Shown: positions 51,304-62,700 of the stretch, piece by piece
Layout of the letters: every line of letters starts with the position of its first letter
How positions within the stretch are numbered: the first letter of the stretch is position 1
DNA from: Phallusia mammillata
Taxonomy: Eukaryota > Chordata > Ascidiacea > Phlebobranchia > Ascidiidae
NCBI GenBank assembly: GCA_003260075.1
Contig: QLIY01000070.1
Span: 213,349-277,348 of the forward strand
Direction: 5' to 3'
Length of the DNA: 64,000 nt
The notes under the pieces: model-generated
Databases searched by the model: none
What the model was told of the DNA's origin: nothing
The model's input: the letters and a program-made list of their open reading frames with translations, nothing else
Translations under genes and position numbers: made by a program

Positions 51304-53264
51304 TTTGTTGCATCATGTGTATACACCACTGAAAAGCAAATTGAAGTTTGGTCTGAAACTTATCAGGATCAGAAAAGACAAAGTTTTGAAAGCCCCCCAA
51401 CTTTGATTCGGAAATTAACAACAGAGTCACAGGTAATTACTGAAGATAAAGATGTACTAATGCAGAAATTGTCCTGATTCCGGTTGGGTTAACAGACGAT
51501 TCCAGTTACATATACATATTGACATTATTTAGCTGACAATTTCAGCACACTCAAAACAGTCTGTGTTTTTTTTATTGCAAACCACTGCGGATATCAGCCA
51601 AAAATTATGGCATCATCAGTCCTGAACAGGAAATAAATCCAGATTAATCTAGATAACTGATAAATATTTGTTTGTTCGAGGTTTAGTAACCGTCTTGTTT
51701 ATATTTGTAGGAAAAGTGGTGGCAGGCAGCTATGGTGTTGTCAGCAAAGGAAAAACCAAAGCAGTAAGTTTGAGTTAAATCCATAATGCTCCCACAAAAC
51801 AATTTTAATGTTCCTTTCTTCAGGTCTGCAGCTGAACTATCAAAGATGAAACCGCTATTGCTTAGAGGGCTTGAATCTATTCGTGGAATTGGAAACCATG
51901 GACTACAAACTGTGCTTGCAACAAAATTAGCCAAATATTTTGAATCTAAAGTATGTGATTTAGAAAAAAATATATAGTCGTTAGTTTCGCTGCAAAAAAA
52001 GATTTAAGAATATGAATTTGATTTTGATTTTGAATCATTCTGATATGTTTGATGTAATAGGCATTCCTTTTACGGGAGGAGGGTGGAATATCGTCTGGTT
52101 GGTTTGCATACCAGCGGCGAGCTGCTGTGTATTGGTCTCTTGTTCTACCTGATCTGCAGCGAGCTACAGAAGGACGAGTGTTGCACAAACCTAAAACTAA
52201 AGATGCCCTCTTTCCTGAAGTGTTTCAGGAGCCAAAGTGTGATGATGCGTCCAGGTAACATATATTCTGTGGATATTAGGAAACATTAGCTTTATTTCTG
52301 ATTTTTATTTCACAAGTATGAATAATACGACCATGTGTGTGAATAGCCATGCTAAAGTATGAGATTTGTTCATGTTTATAAGATTTGTTTTTGTTCAAAC
52401 TTTTTGTGTTTAAAGTATAAACCTAAATTGGTTTATGAGTTTATCCGTGATTGGGTATAATTTAGTTCCTGTTTCTCATTTCCGTAGTCTCTATTTCCTC
52501 CTATCTCACAGTACGCCAGGCCCATTGAAGGCTCTATACCGAATCAGCACTGAGCACAATTCTCCACTGAGCCTGTGTAGCTCAGTTGGTAGAGCACGAG
52601 TCCCGGAAAGACTCCTGTCGTGGGTTCGAATCCCACCGCAGGCTAGATTTTTCTAGCCTACACCTTGCCATATGGTGGTGAATGCTTGGTGACCGGCTGA
52701 TTCGGTATAGCGCCTTCAATGGGCCGGGCGTACTGTGATTTATATATGAGTGTGCCGTGATCGCTGGTCTGCATAGACGCTTCAGGGCTGATCCCAGTTA
52801 TGAATTTATGTCCTCCTATCTCAATTATATTGATTCCAAACCTGTTAATCATTACGTTGACATTTTGTTCTTGTATATATTTGATCAGCTTGCTTTCTGA
52901 TGCCAACATGTGTCATGGTGAATTGTCTGCAGAGGAAAACAGAATTGAAGATGCTTTGACCTTTTATGGCAAAGCCACAATGCCACAAGCTTCCTTTTGT
53001 CAGGTATATTTTTTCTGCAGACATTTTTTTCTACTGCGTTGCTTAAATGGTTACTGTCTTTTCAGGCACACATCTACAAAAAGTTATCTGAAAATGCTAT
53101 TAAGTCGAGTCTTTCCCAAAATCCTCTATCTGATGGGGAAAAACAAAAGGAAATATATTTCAAAAAGGTTTAATTTTTTTGAAAAATTGTAATGTACATT
53201 TTTTTTTATCCAGACTCTAATCTCTACGTAAATTAATGTGCAGTGAAACAATAACACCCCCCCC

Positions 53265-53321
<57 letters not shown>

Positions 53322-56300
53322 NNNNNNNNNNNNNNNNNNNNNNNNNNNNNNNNNNNNNNNNNNNNNNNNNNNNNNNNNNNNNNNNNNNNNNNNNNNNNNN
53401 NNNNNNNNNNNNNNNNNNNNCCCCCCCCCCCCAAAAAAAAAAAAAACAGATAAAAGCTTCAAGATATTTGTAAAAAACAGGTTGTGGACTAACATAATAT
53501 ATATATTTTTTATCAAGAAGAAAGAGCCAACAATTTGCATAATGTAGGCCTACCATATTTTCATCACCAAAAAGGAGGACACATTCCCAACAAAGAATAT
53601 TAACACTTACTTTTCTGCCTAACGAAAATAAAGGCACAAGAGATTTCATGAATTTAACGCAGTCAAATATTATAGTCCAATTTGGATGAAGTTTAACTTA
53701 CTATAAATTGTTAATTTCAACTAACAATGACCATAACTCAAGCTTTTTGACCTATGTTAAAGGCCCAATTGGTTTTTAGATCTTTAGTAAATGCAGATAA
53801 TTCAAAAAGGAGGACATTTTGACATTTTTTTATTGTCCTTGGAGGAGAACTTGCTTTTCGGTAAAAAGGAGGGTATGTCCTCCAAAAAGAGGACGTACGG
53901 TAGGCCTAGCATAATGCTGTATCTTGTGTAACAGCTTAAGCCATTTTACTAGCCAATACATAAAAAAGGGCAAAAATGACCAATTTTTCAACAGTCAAAT
54001 TCAACTTTTTATCTATGCTTTTGTTTCTGTTAGTACAAGCATTGCTTGGAGGTGACTTTGACAAGACTACAACAACACCCAGATGATAAGCTGCATGAGA
54101 GGACTGTGAGCTTGTTAGCAGGATTGCAGATGACTCCACCAAGACCAGGTATTACCATAGGCAACTATATTTAAGACACTTTTCATCTGTTTTTAAACAT
54201 GTTTGTTTCTGTTTTGTGCATAGTTGTGTAAATGTACATTGTGGAAAAAGTAGAAAAAAATGTTCTTTATTTTAGCAGTGGATAAATCCAACAATGAGTC
54301 CATTTTGCCAGGACCAAGTAAACAGTCGACACCTAAGGTATTTGCAAATAAAAAGGGAAATAGAAAAGGTATTTTTGTGGTGCAGTACATTAACATGCAA
54401 TTTTACAGCTGGATGACTCTGTGATGAACAGTGTGCTATCAAGTTTAGTGGAGAAAGACTCTGTCACTAATCTTGTTGACAGTCTTGCAACACTTACAGT
54501 GAGTTGTTTGTGGTGATATTTAAAAGTGCATTTATGTGTGTGGGCACATTACATATTTGCTAACCTGTGACGAATATTTCAGTCTGCAGTATCAAGCCTG
54601 AAATTGGAAATGGGTCAGCTCCGTGAGGAAAGCAAAGTCAGGCAGTACTCCGCATCACCTTCCTTCACATCACAGGCTCATGCCACACCACAGCGTGTTG
54701 TCCACCCAGAGCACCTTGGAAACTTGGCAATGGTATAAAACATTTTTCTGTATGATTTGGCCAAATTCTATTTTTTGTAGTTCGATAGGAACATTTTGAT
54801 GTGTAACAAATTGCAAAAGAATAGAACATTTCTTACATTTAAAATTTTTTTATTGATTAAAAAAAAAACCTCTAAAGCATTGAGTTTCAAGACTATCTTA
54901 GACTTTTTTGTTTTTGCTTGCCATAATACATTTTTGCAAGAAAGTTTTACAATGTTTGACAGCCTATGACTCCACCAATGTACCAAACAATGCAAGATGG
55001 AATTGTTCGCCCTGCTCCTGTATTAACACCACAACGATCATTCATTCCCCAACAGAGTTCAATGTATCCCTCAGTAGGAAGGGATGGTAGAATCAGTACA
55101 CCTGCTGAAACAGTAAGTTCCAACAACATTATTTGCTAATGTTCCAACAACTTTCCTGAAGCAAAATTTCATTTTAAGGGCAAACGTTACCTACCAAACA
55201 CATTGCAGTTACTTTACAACATTTATTTTGTTCAAATCATAAAACAATGGTTCTTTACTTTTTACACCTTTCCAGTCATCATACATCAATGCATACCAAC
55301 AACAGCAGCAGCAGTTACAACAGCAGCAATTACAACAGCAGCAATTACAACAGCAGCAACTGCTACAACAGCAAGCACAACTGATGCAGCAGCAGGCTCA
55401 ACAGCAGGCTGTGTACACACCTATAGCATCATCTGCATACTACAGCAACTACCAATACCAATCTTACACTCCAGAAGCAATGATAAATGGACATACAGTA
55501 CCAACAATGGCAACTCCCCAGGCATATACTGGAGCTGCATACACTCCAGAACCTAAACCAGCCAACAGTGGGTACAACCAGCAGGCAAATGTATTGGCTG
55601 CATGTTTACAAAACAAAGCAAGTAAGTATATATTGTGAGTGGTCACCATCTTTGACAATGCTTGAGCATTAGTTTCTTGGAGACATAAATTCAGCTTTTA
55701 CAATGTTCTTGCTTGAACCATGGGTACATAAAAAAGTGTAAAGGGAATGAAGTATTTAAAGTTTAGGTTATACTGTACCACTTTTTAGAACCGAGAAAAT
55801 GAATTTGTAGGTACTGATGCACTGCAACAAAGACTTGGATCAGCTTTAGCAGGTATCACATCTTCCCCGGTTTCAGCCCCAGCAAAACCTCAATTTCAAC
55901 CACAGACTCAACCCCAAATCCAACCACCATCAAATGCAAGCTTGACAGGGAATCAGCGGACAACTTCAGTAAGATAAAAAATAGTGTTAAATAACTGTAG
56001 TGCAACCAAATGGGATATAAAGTGCTTTATATTAATTGTTTAAGGTTCCAACTGATACTTCACAACAAGTCCCAACAACCAAAGGTGGCCAATCATCATT
56101 AATCCAGCAGCTTTTGGTAAGAAATTTTGATTCACATGTTGTTGCTGTTTTTATTTGCAACTTTTATATAGCAATCCGACACATCCTCAAAACCAACTCC
56201 ACAAGTGCCCAAGAAGGATGTTGATTTTCTTTCCAAATTTGTTACTCCAAAATCAGGTTGGAAAGTGAAAATAGAATTAAATTGTTGTGAAATTTAGTAA

Positions 56301-59300
56301 ATACAACTCAAAACTGTTTAATGGCATAAATGCATTGTTTCCTTAGGTATCGAACACAAATTTCAATCACCTGAACAAATGGATCGAGAAAATCAGGAAC
56401 TGGAAGCTTTGGAGAATGCCGATAATGATACTTCAAACAACAATGACACAGGACCTCATTTTGAACCAATTGTGTCCCTTCCCGAAGTTGAGGTACTTGT
56501 TTTTGTTTGTAACTATTCTGCTATTTAAATCACATACAGGCACTTGGGTGGTAGTTTGAGCATTACTTTCTTTAAAAACAAAGGGTGTCACAAAAAATTG
56601 TTTCGTATTTTTCATGACTGTTGTTGTTTGTATTTTGTTTAAATCATGTTCTGTCCAATTATTATTTTTAAAAAACCTGAAATCCTTGTAGACTGTAACT
56701 GGAGAAGAAGATGAAGAAGTTCTCTTCCTGGAACGTTGTAGATTGTTCAGATGGGATGATGAGCAGTGGAAGGAAAGGGGAGTTGGAGACATGAAAGTGC
56801 TGCGTCATAAATCCACCAACAAATCCAGACTTGTCATGAGGCGGGATCAGGTAAGAATGTTTGTGTTGTGTTTTGTGATAACCTTTCTGTTTTACATGCA
56901 TTATGTTGGTTTGTGACAATGTTATACAACATTAAGCTTGTTTAGTTGCTATGACATTTTTATTGTGCCTTTTACTGTATAGGAGATACCTTTCCAAGTT
57001 CTTTCAATGTCTTGAAACAAATATTAGTAACTGTTTGACGGACTATAGATTATGCAAAATAAGTACATAACATCCCTGACACAAATAGTTGCTGATTAAT
57101 TGGTCATGTATTATCCATAACCCCACAATAAACTATGTATATGAACACTTGGGCACTATGGAAGTCCTGTAAGTTTGCCACACAAAACACTTGATTGTAT
57201 CTTATTATGGGTCCCCTTCCCTGAAGTTTTTTTCTATACATATATATAATATTTTTTTTTTTTTTTTCACTTTCTAATGCAGATTTGTTCCCACGTTTTG
57301 GTCAAGAAAGAATGGTTCAAACTTTTTCAAATTTACACACATTACAGATATTGGTCTAAAGATGGTCCATGTGAATTTTGACCCCGTTTGACCCCTCGGT
57401 TCACCCACAGCCCCCCAAAACGTGAAATTTTTAGCGCGGCTATTGTTCCCACGTTTTGGTCAAGAAAGAATGGTTCAAACTTTTTCAAATTTACACACAT
57501 TACAGATATTGGTCTAAAGATGGTCCATGTGAATTTTGACCCCGTTTGATCCCTCGGTTCACCCACAGCCCCCCAAAACGTGAAATTTTTAAAACGGCTA
57601 TACTTGCTAAAGCAGATGTTTCTGGAGTTTCATACTTTTTGATTGGTACATTGCAGCGTATTTTAAACTATTTTGTAACTTGAAGTTGTATATATCCATT
57701 TTCACCCCTTTACCCCCAAATATTTGTTTGTTTGTTCACATGTTATTGAGGCCAGAAATACAAGACTTAACCTGCTGAAATTTTTAACAGCTGTGGATAG
57801 GGTGCTCCTTGTTGGCTGGTAAAAATTTCAGTGCAATCGGCTCAGTAATAGTAAAAATATGTTTTTACATGCTGTCTTCTGTCAAATTTGTGCTCGCTCA
57901 GTGCACAGCTGACGCAATGGGAGTGATTGACGATAGTGGCACATGGAAAAATGCCTCTGCTTCACGCATGAACGCAGTCGTCACTTGACCATTTTCTCAC
58001 TGGTTGGAATTAAGATGATACGGTGTTAGTGATATTGCGCTGTAAACGTTAACGCTGCGGGGTCACGGCAGGGACAGGCGATGCGTATGACGTCATGACC
58101 GTATTTGCCTGTCGCTCAGTGCACAGCTGACGCAATGGGAGTGATTGACCATAGTGGCGCATAGAAAAAAATGCCTCTGCTTCACGCATGAACGCAGTCG
58201 TTACGTGACCATTTTCTCAGTCAGATAGAAGTATCAACTCTCAAGGGAGTAATTCACTTGTTTACGATTAAGGCGGGTGAATGCAGCGGGAGTGCTCAGC
58301 TTGACGTCCGGACCGACGTTTTATGAGGCAGTCGTGTCGGTGATTAGAAATCAGCTGTTTTTGCGCAGCTATGCTATGTCGTTTTATTAAGTTATCAAGC
58401 ACATTTTAAGTTTTGGAAAATTGTGTTTAAAAACTGACCTTGAACGACAATATCAAGGTCAAAGCATGAGAATAAATTGAAAGTATTTTTCCTGTTCCTA
58501 TTTACTGTTTTTTGTAATTATATGACAATAATGATGCAAAAACAATACGGGCAAAACTTTTTGGGTTAAGGCTAAAGTTGGTTAAGCTTGTCCTTAAGAA
58601 TCTAAAAATAACCAGGATGTTTGTTTACCATAAATCCGCACAAACGCGCGTATGGGGACCCATTCGTTTTTGCTTGCAAAAACAATCATATATGTAGATC
58701 AAATGATGTGTATAGTAAATTGGTAAATATCTAACAGTGATTGTGCCCTATTTTTACTGTTACCAAATCGCATATGCATATGTGTGGGGACCCATTAGAT
58801 TATGCTTGCAGAAACAATTAGGTTATAAAGTGCCAGGAAAAAGATAGGGACCCAATGAAATGTTGGTGCCAAATATATATCCATTATGAATATAGTAAAT
58901 GGAATATGTGACACATCATTAAATATGATGTAGTATATATAACCCGGCAATATATAGGAAAACCACTATTCTAGTTTTTGAACAGTTTCGTAATTAACTT
59001 GCAGGTTCACAAAGTTTGCTGCAACCATTTTATCTCGAGCTCGCTCACACTGACCCCTATGGAGACATCTGAACGAGCACTTGTGTGGACTGCTTTTGAT
59101 TTTGCCGATGGAGAATCAAAGAATGAGCAGCTAGCAGCTCGTTTTAAGACTTCCGAGGTCGCTAACAAGTTTAAAAATGTTGTGAACAAAGAAGCGTCAA
59201 AAGCGAGTTCTGCACCGGATACACCAATGTGTATGTGAAGATCTGATCCCCCAAATGAGTATTTCTTAAAATCCATAGTCAACTTTTTGTCTTTTTTTAG

Positions 59301-59745
59301 CGTCAGTAGTTGGAAAAGAGCCTTCTTCAGAGACAGGTGAAAAGAAACAACCCATTGCAACAACCCAGAAATCAACTCCACCATCCAGTATGTAAATGGG
59401 TCATTTCTTGTTTTTTTATATATAGAGAGGTGTATGTATCAGTAATGCCGAAATATTATATTGTAATTTCTCTTAAACTGGTGATATTGCTTCAATGACA
59501 GAACAACTGAAAACTGAATTTTCATTAAGCACACTTTTCTTCCTGTAATATGCGTTCCTCATAACTTTTCCAGGATTCCCGCAGGTATGGAAAACCTGGA
59601 AAAGTTATGGAATTTAAATTTGTATTTTTAAGGCCTGGAAAAGTTTTGAAAAAACCCAACTTTTGCAAAAGTCCTTGAAAAAGTATGGAATTTGGCACCT
59701 GTTTTTATTGTGAAAATGCCAGATAGAGATAGGAATTTCAAATTA

Positions 59746-59794
<49 letters not shown>

Positions 59795-62700
59795 ATTTGT
59801 ATATTCGTTGCAAGTATGGTAAATTGGCTACATATACCAAAACCTCTTTTCTAGTTTTACCATGGGAATTGCTCGATTTAAAAAAAATAAGGTTATGGAT
59901 ATTTGGTTTTTTTCTTGAAAAGTTTTGGAAAAGTCATGGAATTTATAAATGAAAATTGTGCGGGAACCCTGCTTTTCCTGCATTCATATGTCAAGTTTAG
60001 CTTATACATGTGTGAATATGTTTAGTTGCAGCTGCTGCATCAACTTTTAAATTTGTGATGCCCAAACCAAGTGAACTTGAGGAAAAAAGTACTGCAGCAC
60101 CAAGACCAGGTAGGATGGTTTACAGAGATGCAAATTTTTAAAAGATAAAAACATCTCCATATGTGTTTCAATGCTTAGAAACCAGCAAACCATCTGTTTT
60201 CACTGGACTTGCTGGAGCTCTTACTGAGGGATTTGCTGGTGCTGGTCCTGAAGGTGGGATAAAACCAGCACCATTTAAGTTTAGCTTTGGAGCACCAAAA
60301 CCTAAGATGACTCCAGAACCAGGTTAAAAAATCATTTTTAGTATGATTAGTTTGAAATGACAAGTATTGGATAACAGATTGTTTTAAATGAACACAAAAC
60401 TATCTAGTTCTGGACTTCAATGCATTTTCGATACTTCATGCAACAGTTTTTGCTGCTTTCCTAAAATCTCCAGGTTTTAGGTGTAAAATGATTTTTACAA
60501 GATATATTATGTTTGATTATATGACAGAGGTAGTTATTTGAGATTTGTGGTTTAGAACATATGTCAACTTATTTCATGTCCTCTCTATTAATACTGTTAC
60601 AGAGATTGTCTCAGCAGCTGCACCAGCCGAAATAACCAAACCTGATGATGAAACAAGTCATGAAACTGATGATCACAACCAAAGTGATGGACCACATTTT
60701 GCACCCAAGATTGATCTTCCTGATCTTGTGGAAGCAAGAACTGGTGAAGAGGACGAAGAGGTAAGAACATTGTTCCTGGGCCTTAACTAATAGAACGTTT
60801 AACATGATCTGAGACAGAATCTTGTAGGTTTGGTCTACTACCCAATAGTAATATGTGTGACTGATTTTTGGCAGATATGTGATTACTGCTGAAATATTTG
60901 TGACAATGATGTGTGTTCAACCAAACCAAACTCTGTATTTTCTTATCGATCAATTATTATGTCCTGTAGAACAAGTTTTGTACATTAATTTGGATGTTTG
61001 TTAAGGTACTCTTCTGCCACCGTGCGAAGCTGTATCGGTTTAACGACTCACAGTGGAAGGAGAGAGGTGTTGGTGACATTAAAGTTCTAAAGCACAAGTT
61101 GACTGCTAAATATCGGATTGTCATGAGAAGAGAACAGGTTTGATTTGTTTGTTACAAAGTCTTATTATTCTAAATTCGCTTTTAGATTACTATGAAGCAA
61201 TCAGTACAATTGTGACTTTATACCATAGCTATTTTTCATACCCTCACTCCCTAAGAAAAATTAGGTTTTTCGTATTGGCAATAGTGACAAATGTCAGACT
61301 TTAATGTCAAACCCACAGAGTCTGTAATTGTGCAAACAAATATTTTTCTGTCAAATTAAGGTCTTGAAGTTGTGTGCAAATCACTATATCACTGGCAACA
61401 TGCAACTCAAACCACATGGAACCAATTGCAAAGCATGGACATGGGTGGCGCAGGACTTCTCAGATATTGATGATCAACCACAGAAAGAAATGTTTGTTGT
61501 GAGATTTGGAAATGTTGACAGTGCATCCAGTTTTAAAGAGCAAGTGGATCTTGCTGCCAACTGTGCCAATGAACAGCCAAGTGAGAACACATCAAAACAA
61601 AATATAATTATTTCACAAAGTTAAATCAATGTATTGGACAAAATTACGCAATTTATTTGTTCAGTATGTTATTATTTTTTTATATATAATCATAGCTGAC
61701 ATATGGACAGAAGTAAACGAGTTGAACTTTCAGTGTATTAAGTTGTTGATTCTATATACCCATGATTTTTGCAAAATATTTTAGCTCTGAAACAACCCAC
61801 TTCACCATCAAGAGCTGCTACTGCATTCATCAGGAAAGAATCACAGCAACAACAAGTGAAGCCTTTTGGTCTCGCCAACACTTCATCCAACAATGCCAAT
61901 GGAAATAACCTTGTAACAAAGGTGTGTATTTAAAATACAAGTTTTAATTACCACCCTTTCATAAAAAAAATCTGTTTGGTAGTTTGAATTAGTTGTGTAA
62001 CCTAATGATTGGCCCTAAATTGTTTCCTACTTGCAAAATATCTATACACTTAAATAATCGACTAATTTTTGTCTGTTTTTTAGCCTTCAAATGTACAATC
62101 ATCAACCCCAGTTAGCAAACCACCCACCACACAAACTTCTGGTAAGTTTTGCTCAATGTGATGTATGAAAAAAAATATTTATCTTTTTTTAGCCATTGTA
62201 TAGATACTTTAAAGCATGTTTTTTCTTTGCTACAATCAGAGATGGGCATCTTTAGCAAACCATCAGTTGCTGGAAGTTGGGACTGTCCTGATTGTATGAT
62301 AAAAAATCCACCCTCTGCAAACATGTGCCAATGCTGTGGTGCATCGAATCCAAGTGCTGCAGAATCTACACAAACAACAGGTTTACAACTGTGTTTAAAT
62401 ATTTCTGCTCACCAAAATAATTCTGCTTATTTTTTTGTGATGTGTTTGGTGGAAGTATGTAGTGGACTGCAAATGTGAAGTTTGTTGAATGTTGTGTTTT
62501 TCAGAAACTAAACCATCAAAGCCATTCACGCCAACCATTTTTGGAGCACCAAGCACTTCATCTACATTTTCATTTGGTGTAAAACCAGGGCAGGTAGAGA
62601 CAATAGTACTGATTTAAAAATATATACAACTACATACAAATCTGGTTAATTGCATAAACAATAGGGATGGGCCGAGCCGAGCCAGAACCCAAGTACTGGG

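Larger units (their letters stand above)
52496..52823 (+). mobile_element. tRNA-like SINE with internal inverted repeat
   Basis: A 302-bp insertion (52509-52810) in RanBP2 intron 14 is bounded by perfect 13-bp direct repeats TCCTCCTATCTCA (52496-52508 and 52811-52823), the size expected of LINE-type target duplications. Inside, arms of 42 nt (52507-52548 and 52696-52737) are inverted copies matching at 40 of 42, bracketing a tRNA-like Pol III unit. About 70 nt follow the right arm. No A-tail is visible. Known families could not be checked. Confidence 0.7.
57190..58975 (+). mobile_element. Unclassified 1.8-kb repeat element in RanBP2 intron 27
   Basis: Left end TTATTATGGGTCCCCTTCCC and right end near CTATTCTAGTTT recur around 63342-63537. 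The interior has a 158-bp tandem duplication (57286-57443, 57444-57601), a 105-bp direct repeat (57895-57999, 58113-58218) and several GGGGACCCA motifs. No terminal inverted repeat or transposase is visible. The CTAG|T end and the A before TC would fit a Helitron, but only weakly. Boundaries approximate. Confidence 0.5.

Noticed and set aside
52571..52644. Functional tRNA-Ser(GGA)
   Set aside because: No long variable arm, no T33, an extra base before the anticodon stem, and location inside a flanked inverted-repeat insertion.
53126..53649. ORFs crossing the N gap with poly-Phe/poly-Lys
   Set aside because: Translated through unknown bases and A/T homopolymers; not real.
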